A stretch of 64,000 bases of DNA from Strongyloides papillosus. Lineage: Eukaryota > Nematoda > Chromadorea > Rhabditida > Strongyloididae. This document shows positions 1-11,600 of the stretch, in pieces. A program made the position numbers and the translations under genes. Location of the stretch: NCBI GenBank assembly GCA_005656395.1, contig SRSI01000046.1, forward strand, positions 744,001-808,000. Direction: 5' to 3'. The number at the start of each line of letters is the position of its first letter. Position 1 is the stretch's first letter. The notes beneath the pieces were generated by a model. It saw nothing but the letters and a program-made list of their open reading frames with translations. It did no database searches and was not told the DNA's origin.

Positions 1-201
1 TTATTCTACAATCATAAAGATATTAAAAATAACAATATCGTTGACGAGGGTATTGCTAGTAAGAATAAACATAAGGGAACTACAGAAGAATTACCTGGGG
101 GAAAAGTAGATGCATACATATACACAGATTACGGTATTGATACTTGTGAAAGGAATGCTATCATTGCAGCTGCCCGACAATTTGAGGAAACATTTTTTTA
201 A
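1..201 (+). CDS. Nudix-like ORF, 3' end only (partial or decayed)
   Basis: The frame is open from the first base of the window to a TAA at 199-201 (66 codons). It contains LPGGKVD, a spacer, then ERNAIIAAARQFEET. This resembles a Nudix box of the NUDT19 kind, in which GG and the REx2FEE part are far apart, but the match is imperfect: R-Q-FEE where R-E-x-FEE is expected. The stop falls right after the box, where a working enzyme would continue, so this may be a truncated copy. It lies opposite what should be an intron of the neighbouring minus-strand phosphoesterase. A 36-nt GT...AG stretch (134-169) could be an intron but would remove half of the motif. Function is not assured. Confidence 0.35.
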   Translation, partial: LFYNHKDIKNNNIVDEGIASKNKHKGTTEELPGGKVDAYIYTDYGIDTCERNAIIAAARQFEETFF

Positions 202-214
202 ATATATCACTTAC

Positions 215-661
215 CTCTATAGTTTTGTCTTGAAGATATATACAATTTTGTAGTCGTTCATATCCCTTTTTAGTGCCTTTGTTTAAATAAATTTCATCTC
301 TTAAGCTTTCATCTTCATTATCTTGAAAACCTAATTCGTGATTGCCGGCAATTATTACTTTATAAGTATGTGGGAGTTTTTGGAGATCATCGTTAAATTT
401 ATCTATTTCTTCAATACTACCAAAATTAGTAAAATCACCGGCGTGAATCAAAATATCTCCAGGTGGTATAAAAGGAGCAATTTCTGAAAGTTTGTTATGT
501 GTATCGGATATGCACACAATTCTAACAGAATTTTCTGGTTTATCATTCAAGTGACATGAAAACTTTACTTTTTTTACAATTCTTTCTTTACTATAAAAAT
601 TGTCCCATAATTCATCTGTACTATATAGTTCCGTCCTAGGATCAATAACAATTTTATCCAT
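215..661 (-). CDS. UPF0046/MPPED-type metallophosphoesterase, 5' exon
   Basis: This is the first coding exon (149 codons, phase 0) of a calcineurin-like metallophosphoesterase of the MPPED1/2 family, predicted cyclic-nucleotide or related phosphodiesterases. Metal-binding motifs are visible: SDTH (D53, H55), HAGD (GD 75-76) and AGNHE (106-109). IDPRTE at the N-terminus and NCIYLQD near the exon end are also family-like. A donor (GTAAGT read on the minus strand) lies at 214-209. The exons with the remaining catalytic histidines (GxH motifs) must lie left of the window, so the gene is partial here. Start chosen at the ATG at 661, the first in frame. The AG-poor sequence upstream gives no clear trans-splice site. 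Confidence 0.85.
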
Positions 662-3600
662 ATTGATAAATTCTAAAAATAAATTATCATTATTTCAAAA
701 TTAAATACGATGTTATGGTAGAAAGAACTTCGTTGGATAAATAAATGATTTTCCTTATGTAAACTTTAATAATTATCAATGAATTAAATATCTAAAGGGG
801 CATTTGAGTAAATAATAACAGATAATAAAATAAAAAATCATTTGTTATTTTAATTTGATCAATCGATAGTCAAAAACATTATCAAGAAATCCTCTTATCT
901 TATCGAGAAATTTTTTTCAAAATATATACATAATAGATCATTTATTTAAAGTTAATGTCAAAGATTCTTTTTTGATTTGACACATGTTATTACCAGCAAT
1001 TAACATAATTAATTAAAGTTCAGGAAAGTATATAAAAATATAAAAAAAATTCACAAGTTACAGAAAAAAGACTAAACAACGTGTTGATAGTATTTCGATG
1101 GCGAAAATTTGCAATAAAGTTTAGAAGCGTAAACTTAAAATAAACATTTACATAAATTCTAATATTTCTTAAGTTTTTTATTCATTTCATAAAAACATTT
1201 AATATAATTGATTTCATTTGCATGATAATTTTTTAAATGTTTATTTAAAAATTTTTTTACTGGCTAATTTTCACGTCTACTTTGAGATTATTATTATAAA
1301 GGATAAGAAAACACATTTCAAAAGTAATTTTTGATTTCCAATAAATGATAAAATTTAATAGTATTTGTATAACTTTTTGGCAATGAAATTATAGTAAACA
1401 ACGAAATAAGAAGACGATAAGATGGTAACACAAATTAGATAATTGTGATATTTGATATAAATATTATTATAAATAAATTATCACAAAAATTTTTGTTGTT
1501 ATTAATTTTATATATTATCTAACTGTTCGCTTAATGACATTTTTATAGAAATTTTGATTTATTACTTCATTTATCGTCATATAACAAAGATATTCAGATG
1601 TGAAATTCAGTGAAATATGATCAATGAATTTTTTCGTCATAATGATGAATTAATAAAAAAAATAGTTATTTAAAAAATATATTATAGTACGAGAAGACAA
1701 GTTCTCAAATTATAGTATTAAAACTTTGTTTATCTTTAAGAACAAATATAATGGAATAAATATCACTGTTATTTATAACAATTAAATCAAAAATAATCGT
1801 GAAAAATGTTATAAGAAAGTATTACACTAAATGTAAATAATAATTAGAATATTCTAAAGATAACACTTTCTTCATACGATATTTAAACTTTATACACATT
1901 ATTTTCCCTAACAATAATACATATAAAATGTATTAAAAAATGCTGCAATGTGTCACAAGGATACCTTTCCGTCGCAACGTATTTTTATTAATAATTTACT
2001 TTATCAAGCCATATGCTTTAATCAAACTATAAGGAAAACCTTCGTTGGGTACACTGGTAAATCAATAAAAATTTATGCTAATATACTTATTTTATTTTGT
2101 GTTATTTTTATACATTTTTTCTGTTTAGTTGACAAATATTATTACAAGGGTGGATGTTGATGTATTTAACTTTTTGAAATTCATAAACCAAAAATATTTT
2201 TAAATAAATTTAAGTATCTCCATTATTTACCAACGGTACACGAGAAATATTTCAGTGTTTATAAAAGTGTTCATATGTAATAATAATTTAATATTAATGC
2301 ATTTTCCTCATTACATTTGTCAATTCTATTGAAATTCTAATGCAACTTGTTTAATGTAGTAGACAAATGAGTGATATGTTTTGAAAACACTCCTAATAGT
2401 TGAAAAAGTAGTTTCTAAATTTATAGCATAATTACTAATTTTATAGTCTATTGATTTCAACATTTAATTTTTATGAGCAATGTAAGTTATTTATTATTTA
2501 TGATTATTTCATTGGTAATAAATATAAAAGCACTTTTATTGTAGATAAAAAATTATATAAGTTGAAAACACAACTCTTTCCTGAATCTAAATTAAAAACT
2601 ATTCCCTCTAATCAAAAGAAAGTAGACATATAATTTACTAAAGTAAGAATAGTTATTAAAACTTCCTTCTTGCTACAACGGTAACAAAAAAACAAGTTGG
2701 CATATATAGAGTAAACGTGGAACCTAGTTATTAAAAAAAAACTTTCAAAAATTTCTTTCTATATTTCAATAACGTTATACCAAACTACATAAAAAAATCT
2801 TTTTATTAAAATTATACTAGTACCTACATAAGTTTCCACTAGACACAGATGATGCCTACTTTAAGATCATTTCCTTCTAGACGAGTTAGTGATTAAATCA
2901 AGTGTTAATTTAATGTCAAAATGCAGGAAGTATTTTTCACATGAATTGTAGTAATTAAGTCCACCTAATTGCCACATTACCAGTGCATTTCTAGTAGAGA
3001 TTTAGCTGTCAATTACATTCTTTTTACACATCGAAACTTTATATACATATGATTGAATCCCTTTTTACTTACTAAAAGCAAATGTAAAATTTTGATTCAA
3101 CATTATGTACATTGAAATGACAAATCCTAGCACAAGCATTAAATAAAAGAAGCCCTACCAAAGAAAGTGCAAGATACCATATAATATTTAATTATCCCAA
3201 GAACATACACTCTCCTCCAATTTGTCTTAAGAACATTAAAGTATATAGAATACCAAACACAAAGTGACATATAAATCGCATCTTAATATTTGCCCCTTAT
3301 AAAAATAACTCTCGTTTCATTAATGTATTAGGTGGACATATTTATTAGCACTTTGGTTTGAATGTATGTATCCACTTCAAATTCAAATTCTTTTGCATAC
3401 TATTTAAGGCAAATATTTTGTTAATTCCATATCATACACGTATATATATTTATAAAATACATAAACATTTGTGTTATTTATTAATGTCATATTTGAATTC
3501 TCAAATACATTTAGTAGTTTTATCTAAAAATGGTGATACACGGTAAAAGCATTTATTATAAAATAATAAATAATATTTTACTTTTTACTTACATTTCATA

Positions 3601-3907
3601 ATAAATTTTTGTGCGATAAAATTGCTATTATTAATTAACTTTCTCTAAAACGATATGGTGTTTATGCGTCAATTAAATAGCCTCAGAAAAAATTAAAGCT
3701 AATGATTATATAGATGCAAGCCGATTGTGACCTATCTTTTAATATATGACCTCGAATAATTTGTTTTATTTTGTCAATACTACATACATATTATACAATT
3801 AACATTTTCGTAAATGTATTGAATGCATTTTTTTCAATTTGTTCTTTTTTTCAATCAATTCTTTGTATTTAACTTCCACATGGATATATATTTTCTTTCA
3901 TTTTTTA
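662..3907. other. Gene-less stretch upstream of two divergent genes
   Basis: About 3.2 kb of very AT-rich sequence. A few short frames occur (1948-2160, 2451-2633, 3358-3546), but they are low-complexity, lack family motifs and have no splice context. I see no RNA gene or repeat array. It presumably holds the promoters of the phosphoesterase and the SR-protein gene. Confidence 0.6.
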
Positions 3908-3919
3908 GATTTTTTAAAT

Positions 3920-4769
3920 ATGGTTAGGGATAGAGTTAATAGTGAAGGGTCAGGTGGTTCTGATAAAGATGTAAGTTCAAGACGCTCTGCTAGCAGATCA
4001 CCGAGACGTTCAATCAGCCGTTCACCAGATGCCAGATCTAATAGTGGTTCTCCAAAAAGGTAATTTTTAAACTGAAATGTAATTTTTTATACCACATTTT
4101 AGGAATGGTCATAGTCCAGATAAGAACAGATCAGAGAGCCGTTCTCCAAGAAGACGTTCCAGGTCCAAGAGTCGAAGCCGTTCTGCTACAAAATCTCCAC
4201 CAAGAAAATCAGGTCGCGGTTATAAGGAACGTGAACCTGCTGAACCTTCCCGTTGTATTGGAGTTTTTGGAATGTCAACCCGTACAAAAGATGAAGATTT
4301 AGAAAGTGTTTTCAGCAAATTTGGTGCTATTGAGAAGGTTACAATTGTTAAGGACAGTCCTACAGGTTGCTCAAGAGGATATGGTTTTATTTATTTTAAG
4401 GATATTGAAGATGCTATTAAGGCTAAAAATGAAATGAATGGTCAAGAAATTGATGGAAGAAATGTTCGAGTTGATTATTCAGTAACAAAAGGTCCTCATG
4501 ATCCAACACCTGGAGTATACAAAGGAAATAAACCAAGTAGACGAGATTATAGAGATAGACGTTATTCACCAAGACGATATGGTAGTCGTCGTTCTAGATC
4601 TCCTAGATATAGTGACCGTCGTGATCGTTATGATAGAGATTATAGAAGAGATGACTACGATAGATATGATCGTAGAGATGATCGCAGAGGGCGTCATGAT
4701 GACGATAGACGTCACAGACGCTCTCCACGTTATGACCGTGATCGTCGTGGATCACCTTACCGTCGTTGA
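3920..4769 (+). CDS. Transformer-2 type SR splicing factor
   Basis: Exons 3920-4059 and 4103-4769 encode 268 aa; the intron is 43 nt and splits an Arg codon. The layout is RS domain, one RRM, RS domain, as in Tra2 (C. elegans rsp-8). The N-terminus carries RSxSRSPRRS repeats. The RRM (about 96-172) has RNP2 IGVFGM and RNP1 SRGYGFIYF, and the C-terminus is RD/RS/RY-rich. Such proteins bind exonic enhancers and steer alternative splicing in the nucleus. An acceptor-like TTTTTTAG ends at 3908, 11 nt before the ATG, suggesting a trans-spliced 5' end. An upstream in-frame ATG at 3839 would add only a hydrophobic, UTR-like segment and is rejected. A poly(A) signal lies at 5055-5060. Confidence 0.92.
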
Positions 4770-5626
4770 TTTTTTTTTCCAGTTGCGCGGATCTCAAAGA
4801 ATATAAGCTTATGTTTTAATTAAGATGCTGAGATTGTGTGGTTATGGAAGTACACACAACAAATCGACTTCGTCATCACTTATATTAATTTCTTTAAATT
4901 TTTGTATTACTTTTTAGTTTCCATTTACTTTTAAATTTTCAAGTTTATTTTTTAATATTTGAAGATCGATTGTTTGGCTTACTAATCATTTTTAAGAATG
5001 GAAAAAAAGAGAAAAGGCGCATCACATCATCATTTACTAATTCATTAACTGTTGAATAAAGAATAGTGAAGATTACTTTTTTTTGAAGATTAATTTTTTG
5101 AAGACTTTTTCGAAGATTCAAATTTTAATTATGTTGAAAAGGTCATTACTCTTTATTTCTTTCTTTTTAATTTCCTGAGTAAACGTAAGTTAACGTAGAA
5201 TCACAAAATCAATCATATGATTAGCAAATAATATTATCGTCTGGTCGAACAGGACTTAAAAACAATATATCAAAAATTAATAATGATGTATTATTGTTTG
5301 CAGCGCTGTCATATCAATTATTATAATGTGAATTAACTCATTCAATTAATTTATGTATTTATTTATTTTAAATGGTAAGTATAAATTGTGTATAAAAGAA
5401 GTTTTGTGAGACTTGTAACGTAATGATATACAAGATTTGTTAGTTTTCTGTAGTTAAAATTATTTTAGTTTCAAATGATCGAATTAAGAGTTTAAAGTAT
5501 ACATGATACTTAACAATACACATCACAGATGATGGTTAATTAAAAAAAACAATATACGTGAAAAGTGGTGCGATTGATTATAATTAAGTAGTCTCAATGG
5601 ATAAAAATAGAATCAATGTAAATACG
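4770..5626. other. 3' UTR and convergent intergenic DNA
   Basis: Contains the 3' UTR of the SR-protein gene (AATAAA at 5055-5060) and then AT-rich sequence up to the convergent CWF19L2 stop. No further gene is seen. Confidence 0.6.
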
Positions 5627-8600
5627 TTACAAGTTATTTTCATTTTTAAGAGTAGATTTCGCACGTTCTGTCCAATCAAAACCGTTAAACCACTGTTGTT
5701 TAAAGGCGTCTCGCTTTTTTATTTGTTGTTCCATGGATGTATAACTCATGTTTCTCCAATATTTACTATCTAAATCTAACATTCCACATAAAATTTCATG
5801 TGCGAAAGATGAAGAGAATGTTTCATCATCCTCAATTACGTGTACAAAACCACTTTGAAGACCGAAATCAATTGTAAAGTATGAGAAATTTTTAGGGATA
5901 ACATTTCTCACGTCTTTTTTTCCTTCTTTACTCATATCAAATAATTTTTTATTGTCGCTCCATTCAGATCCTGATTCTGAGAGTGCTTTTTTAAAATATA
6001 TTGGTGCAAGTTCTCCAATCTCTTCTGGTAATGGTATTGCTTCAATCATTATATGATGATATTTATTTGTACTTTTTTTATATGTCTCTAAAAATACGCA
6101 ATCCATTCCTTCACTCTTCCACATTGCTACTAATCCTTTTCTCCATATTTTCATTTCATCATAAACATCCTCATCTAATGTAACAGTATTTGTATAATGT
6201 TGGGAAGTGGAAATAAAACAATGATTCTGATGTAAACCCTCGAATGGTACAACAGACAAATATGTCTAAAAGTATGTAATTTATTTATGTAGAAAAAATT
6301 ATGACGTCACATACCTTTATTCCAATTGCTACAACACATTCTTTGTTAAAATATTTACTATCTATACACCTTTTACAATTTTCAAGGGTTTTTTCTAGTT
6401 TTTTATGTTCTGAAAATAAAAACTTTTATGGTATAGTTGTTGATTAAGATTGATTAAAAGCATTTTTAAAATATATTAAATTTATTTTTATACTTCAACA
6501 CCAGAGGCATTTATAAATTATCTCTTATTACTTAATTGCTAACATTAAATTTAATTTAAAAACACAGAAAAAAATATTTTTCTATCTTTAAAATAAAATC
6601 AGTAACATGTAAATGGATTACATTCCAATGAAATTATTTTTATAAATTAGTTGAATAATCAAATATATACACTTTTTTAAATGATAATAAATTATTAACA
6701 GCTTTCTTTTAAAAGTTATAAAAATTTTCTTTATGCTTATACAAATAAATAATTAAAAAATTAATTTGAAAATATTACAGAGTGCATTTTAAGTTCCCTA
6801 ATGCAATTTCTTTATAATTTAATTTAGAAAAAAAGATATTTTAATATATTATACTGTAATTATAAAACAAAGGAAAATATAATCATGTAATCAATTTTAA
6901 TTACTCAATTGAGGATAGCCTTTATTATTAATGTACTTGGAAGACAACCTCAATATGACATATCTAAGAAATTCCAAATAAATAAAATAATATGTAATTT
7001 GACCTTGGATTGGTATCTATAAACTTTTTATTATGTGAAATATTTAAATAATATAAAATTATAGTTTTAAAAAAAAACAACTCTATTAAAAAGCTTTTGT
7101 GAATATTTAGATACGTATATGTAAGGTAAAAACCGTCATAATTGAAGTCTTTTCGGATTCATTGTAAATGTCTTTAATTACTAGTAATAAGTTTTTAAAT
7201 AAAAAGAAAAGAATGTTGATTAAGGTAACAATTGCAATACCCGTGAAGGCATTACAACAAATTTGGTGGGTCATGTAGTATTTTAAAAGTTGTATTTTAT
7301 GTGATATGACAACTATTTTAGTTAGTCTTTCTATAAACACACTAATATTCTGGTATTTAAAAAGTAATCTATTTTAGGAATGAAAAAAATTTTTTGTTTG
7401 TGTAAACCAAATTACTTATCAATAAATGGATGGGTCATGAAGAAAAATCATCTTAAAGGAATGTTGCCAACAATAATATCATGAGTAAATAATATTTTTT
7501 AATAAATTAATCTTTAATCAGCTGGTTCTGACAAGTAGTAAATTCTCTGTATGGAATGTAGAAATAAAAACAAAATATAAATGTATTTAGACATTGATCA
7601 AAAATAAAAGATTTTGCACAATAATAAAAAAATATTTTTATTTATTTGTCAAATCTTAGGTTAAACATTAAAAGAATGTAGATAAAAATAATTCTTATAT
7701 CGTAATCAATTTAATGAAAAAACTGTATAATTTTTAATGTCTCTAATTTTTACAATTGTTTACCTATATTTCAATTGCATAAAATAAATTGTACCTATTT
7801 TTATGTAACATCCGGAGTAATAAATTTGACAACAATTTTAAATGGAAAACAATTAACCAACTGCTACAGAATCGACAAGTTTCAGTCATTTTTAAAATTC
7901 ATATGTAAAAAAAAACTTGAATTTTTCATCATATTCAATGGTCAATTTTGTTAATATTTCTTATTACGTATATTACAAATATTATGATATATCAAATGTC
8001 ATTTTGTGGTACATTTATATGCTTAATATTTAAAAATTTTATCTTAAAATTTGAAGGTTGTATAATAATTCAGGTACTTATGAAATATTTTAACAACACC
8101 TTTTTAAATTTTTTTTTATAAAGGAAAGAGAAATTTAGATGAAAACAACACAAAGAGGTACAAAAAATCTTTTTAGAATTTCTAATATAAAGATATTTAA
8201 GAAAATGTATATCATGTTTATATGTTTGCCAAATTAGCTATAATAAAATTTGGTTGTTAGGCGGTCGTTCTGATATAGGCAAGGGGTGTATCCTAAAAAT
8301 CAACTTTTATAAAGAAAAATTTATATCAACAAATTACTTAAACCTGCAGTCTACCATTTTTGTCGCCTCCCTCATTGTTCCTTCACCTAACGGACGTGTA
8401 TCTTATAATTTCGCTCAAAAATATAAAACTGATCCATATATATTAATATTATTTTATATATTTTAGATCTCTTTAAGTTTTCAACCCATATATTACGATA
8501 AATGACGAAAGTACTATCGACTATCTTATTTTTTTATTTTTTTGCTAAAGCTTCTTCAACAACTGAATGGTTTGGTGACCTAAGAGCACAATATAATCCA

Positions 8601-11600
8601 TTACCAGCTAGAGAAGAACCATTCTATGATGTAATGTACGATGATACTGGTAAGTAGAATATGATTTTTTTTATTTTATTTATCTTTAACAGTATGTCCA
8701 CAAGGTTTGAAATCAAAAGCAATTCCAGAATATGTCTATTTTGGAGCTATGGTAGCATCATTTGCTACTAATGATAAAAATGACTGTTTACAATCATGTG
8801 TAACTAACTCAAAATGTAAAGCAGCAAACTTTTTTGAACCCCTTAAAAGGAAAGATAAAGGTTTTTGTGAATTACTCTCAGAAGACCAATACGATAACCC
8901 ACGATTATTACGACCATTTAAAAAAGCTACATACTATGAAAATGTAGCATGCCGTGCCTCAGCAGATAACAATTTGTCAGGCATTTCAAAAGCCAAAGGT
9001 AGGCCTAAAGGAAAATTCAATGAAAGCAAAATGTAACTTATTAATGCTTGCTTTTTACTAACCTAATATACCGACCATCTAAAGATAGCGCTAAATTTTT
9101 AAAACAATTTAATATACACAAAATATACATATTTAGAAATTTTAATTGCGCAATTTGCGCTTAAAAAACGCCGTCAGGAAATTGCAAAATATATAAATAT
9201 ATATGGTTAAAATGTATATCATTTCTTTTAACAACATATTACATTGAATAATAATATAATATTATTCCTAAAATCACTGCAAAAACTTGCAACTGTTACT
9301 AAATATTTATTGAAAAAATGTGATCCTAAACATTAATTTTATCCTAATCGTACTACGATAGATTAATGTTAAAATGTACTAACATTTACTAACGTCTTAT
9401 CGATATATTTAATTATTATGATTTTTACACATAAGTAGAAATTATACAGAAGGTAATGTGAATAAAAAAAAAATTGATAGTATAAATATCATTACATGTT
9501 ATACTATAAATTAAATTAAAAGGTCTAAATATCAATGTAAATTTTGTGTTTATAGAAGTTATAAGTCTATAAAAAATCAAAATATCAAATGCTTATGCCT
9601 GCTTATTTGAAATAGTAACTAAAAATATTATTTAATTGATATAATTTTAGCCGTAATTCCGGTATCGCGAAATGAAAAAAGAAAACATGAATCAATTCTG
9701 AATGCACTTAACTCAAAAGATAGTAAAGATTACTCATTATCAATGTTAAAAAAAATTGCTGACAAAATTCATGAATTTAACTCACGTTTCCGTTCTTAAA
9801 TAATTGCCACATATGTTTTAGTATGTTGGCTGCGGGTCTTTAAAAACTTAAACTATTCCTCTCAAAAAAAATGTATCATTTTTTTTCTATCTAACTAAAA
9901 TATCTATTAACATTTAAAGTTCAATTATTTCTAATGTTAACAAAAAATATATTATTAAAACTTGTACATATAACATATAGTTTATATTTCTTATAGAAAT
10001 AAATTGGTATTTGTTTGTAACTTTTTAAATATTTACCTTGAACACTTCTTTGGAATTCTTTTCTAGCATCTTTCTCAATATGACGTTTCTTCTTTTTATG
10101 TTCAAATACCTGATCATCAATTACAAAATCATCTTCTGTTCTAAATTTTCCCATTGCCTTCATTGATCTTGAAAACATTGTTATCTGGTCTGTGGCAGTG
10201 GTTGTTTTTTCCTCAGCAACCATCTCTGCAATACTTTGATTCTTCTCAAAAACAGAATTTACAGTACAAGTACTGCTTGTATCTATCGTTTTATTTTTTT
10301 TCATAACAGGCAAAACATTTCCTGTTTTTTCGTTTATTTTTAAAAGTATTGTCTGTTTTGCATCTTCATTTGTTTCACATCCTCCCTCCAATTTCTTTTT
10401 TAATTTTTCTACTAACTCTTTATCACCTCGTAATTCGGCTTTCAAAATTTTTGCATTTATCTTATTTCTTTCATCAACTGTTAAGCCTTTTTTTGAATTG
10501 ATTTCTTCTAATTTATCAATTTCTTTATTACTACTATCAAAAGAACTATTCATATTATTTCTACTAATGGGACCTGGATTACTTTCACTGCTTTTCATAA
10601 ACATTTTATCAAACTTCTCTTCCCGGTTAATAGCCGTACGCGATATACAACTTGTATACAGGTAATATACAGATTTGTTACAAGCAGTACCTGTACGGCG
10701 TACAGAAAGCTAATAAGCTGTACATTAGCTGTACGTAAGGTGTACCTTACCTGTACGTTAGCTGTATACAGCTAAGAAAAAACACATTTAATAATTGCAA
10801 ATTTTTATATTTTTTTACACAAAATACACATATAAATATAGAAAAATTTTATTGCAAATTAAAAATACATTAAAAATTAAACAAAATTAATTTTTTAGTA
10901 GTAAAAACTCACAGTTGTTAGATTACTGCTTCCATATCTAAAAAAATAAAGAATGTATTATACTAAAAGAACAAACCAAACTTACAATTTGCCTTCCTTC
11001 CGACGATATTTTTGTACTGTGAAATGATTGGACCTAAAAGCAAAATATTTAACTAATGAAGAAAATAATGCAACTTATCTTTTAAATGTCCAGCCAACTA
11101 TCAAAAAGATGCATATGATATCTGTAAATATAAAAGTATTAAATATTTGAATAAAAAATACTTACACAGTCATTACTTTAAACCTTTTCTTCCTGTTCTG
11201 ATGAAGAATATTTTATCTAAAAGCAAACTAATTAAATCATGAAATAAATAATCCAAACTTATTTGCTAACAACTGTAGTCAAGCTCCAAGGTAGTGGAGA
11301 AAATAATATCTATAAAAATAACATTAATAAATGAGTAATAAATGTTAAATAAAAAAATTACCGATATACAGGTATAAAAATACATGTGACAAAATGTGCA
11401 CATTTTGGTAAAATGCTAGTGTAAAAGTGTGCTTTATCCAACACAATAATACAAGAGCAAAACCAAAATACTTCTTGATAGACAGGTGTGTCTTGACCTT
11501 TCCCGGCTTAATGTATATCAAAAGGTATCGTGTATAGTTTGAACGATCAAATGCGATAATTACATCTAAAAATATGATTTTTAATGTAGCAAAAGAATAA

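Noticed and set aside
134..169. 36-nt GT...AG stretch considered as an intron in the Nudix-like ORF
   Set aside because: Removing it would delete the Glu/Ala part of the motif, and it is shorter than any accepted intron in the window.
1948..2160. 70-codon frame in the left gene-less region
   Set aside because: Phe/Ile/Tyr-rich translation of AT-rich DNA, no family motif, no splice or trans-splice context.
4498..4806. Second plus-strand frame over the Tra2-like gene
   Set aside because: A shifted reading of the RS/RD-repeat region. The RRM is in the other frame.
7107..7340. 77-codon minus-strand frame with a hydrophobic stretch, inside the CWF19L2 intron
   Set aside because: Starts with a non-ATG codon, has no flanking exons and no family match. 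The hydrophobicity is expected from T-rich DNA.
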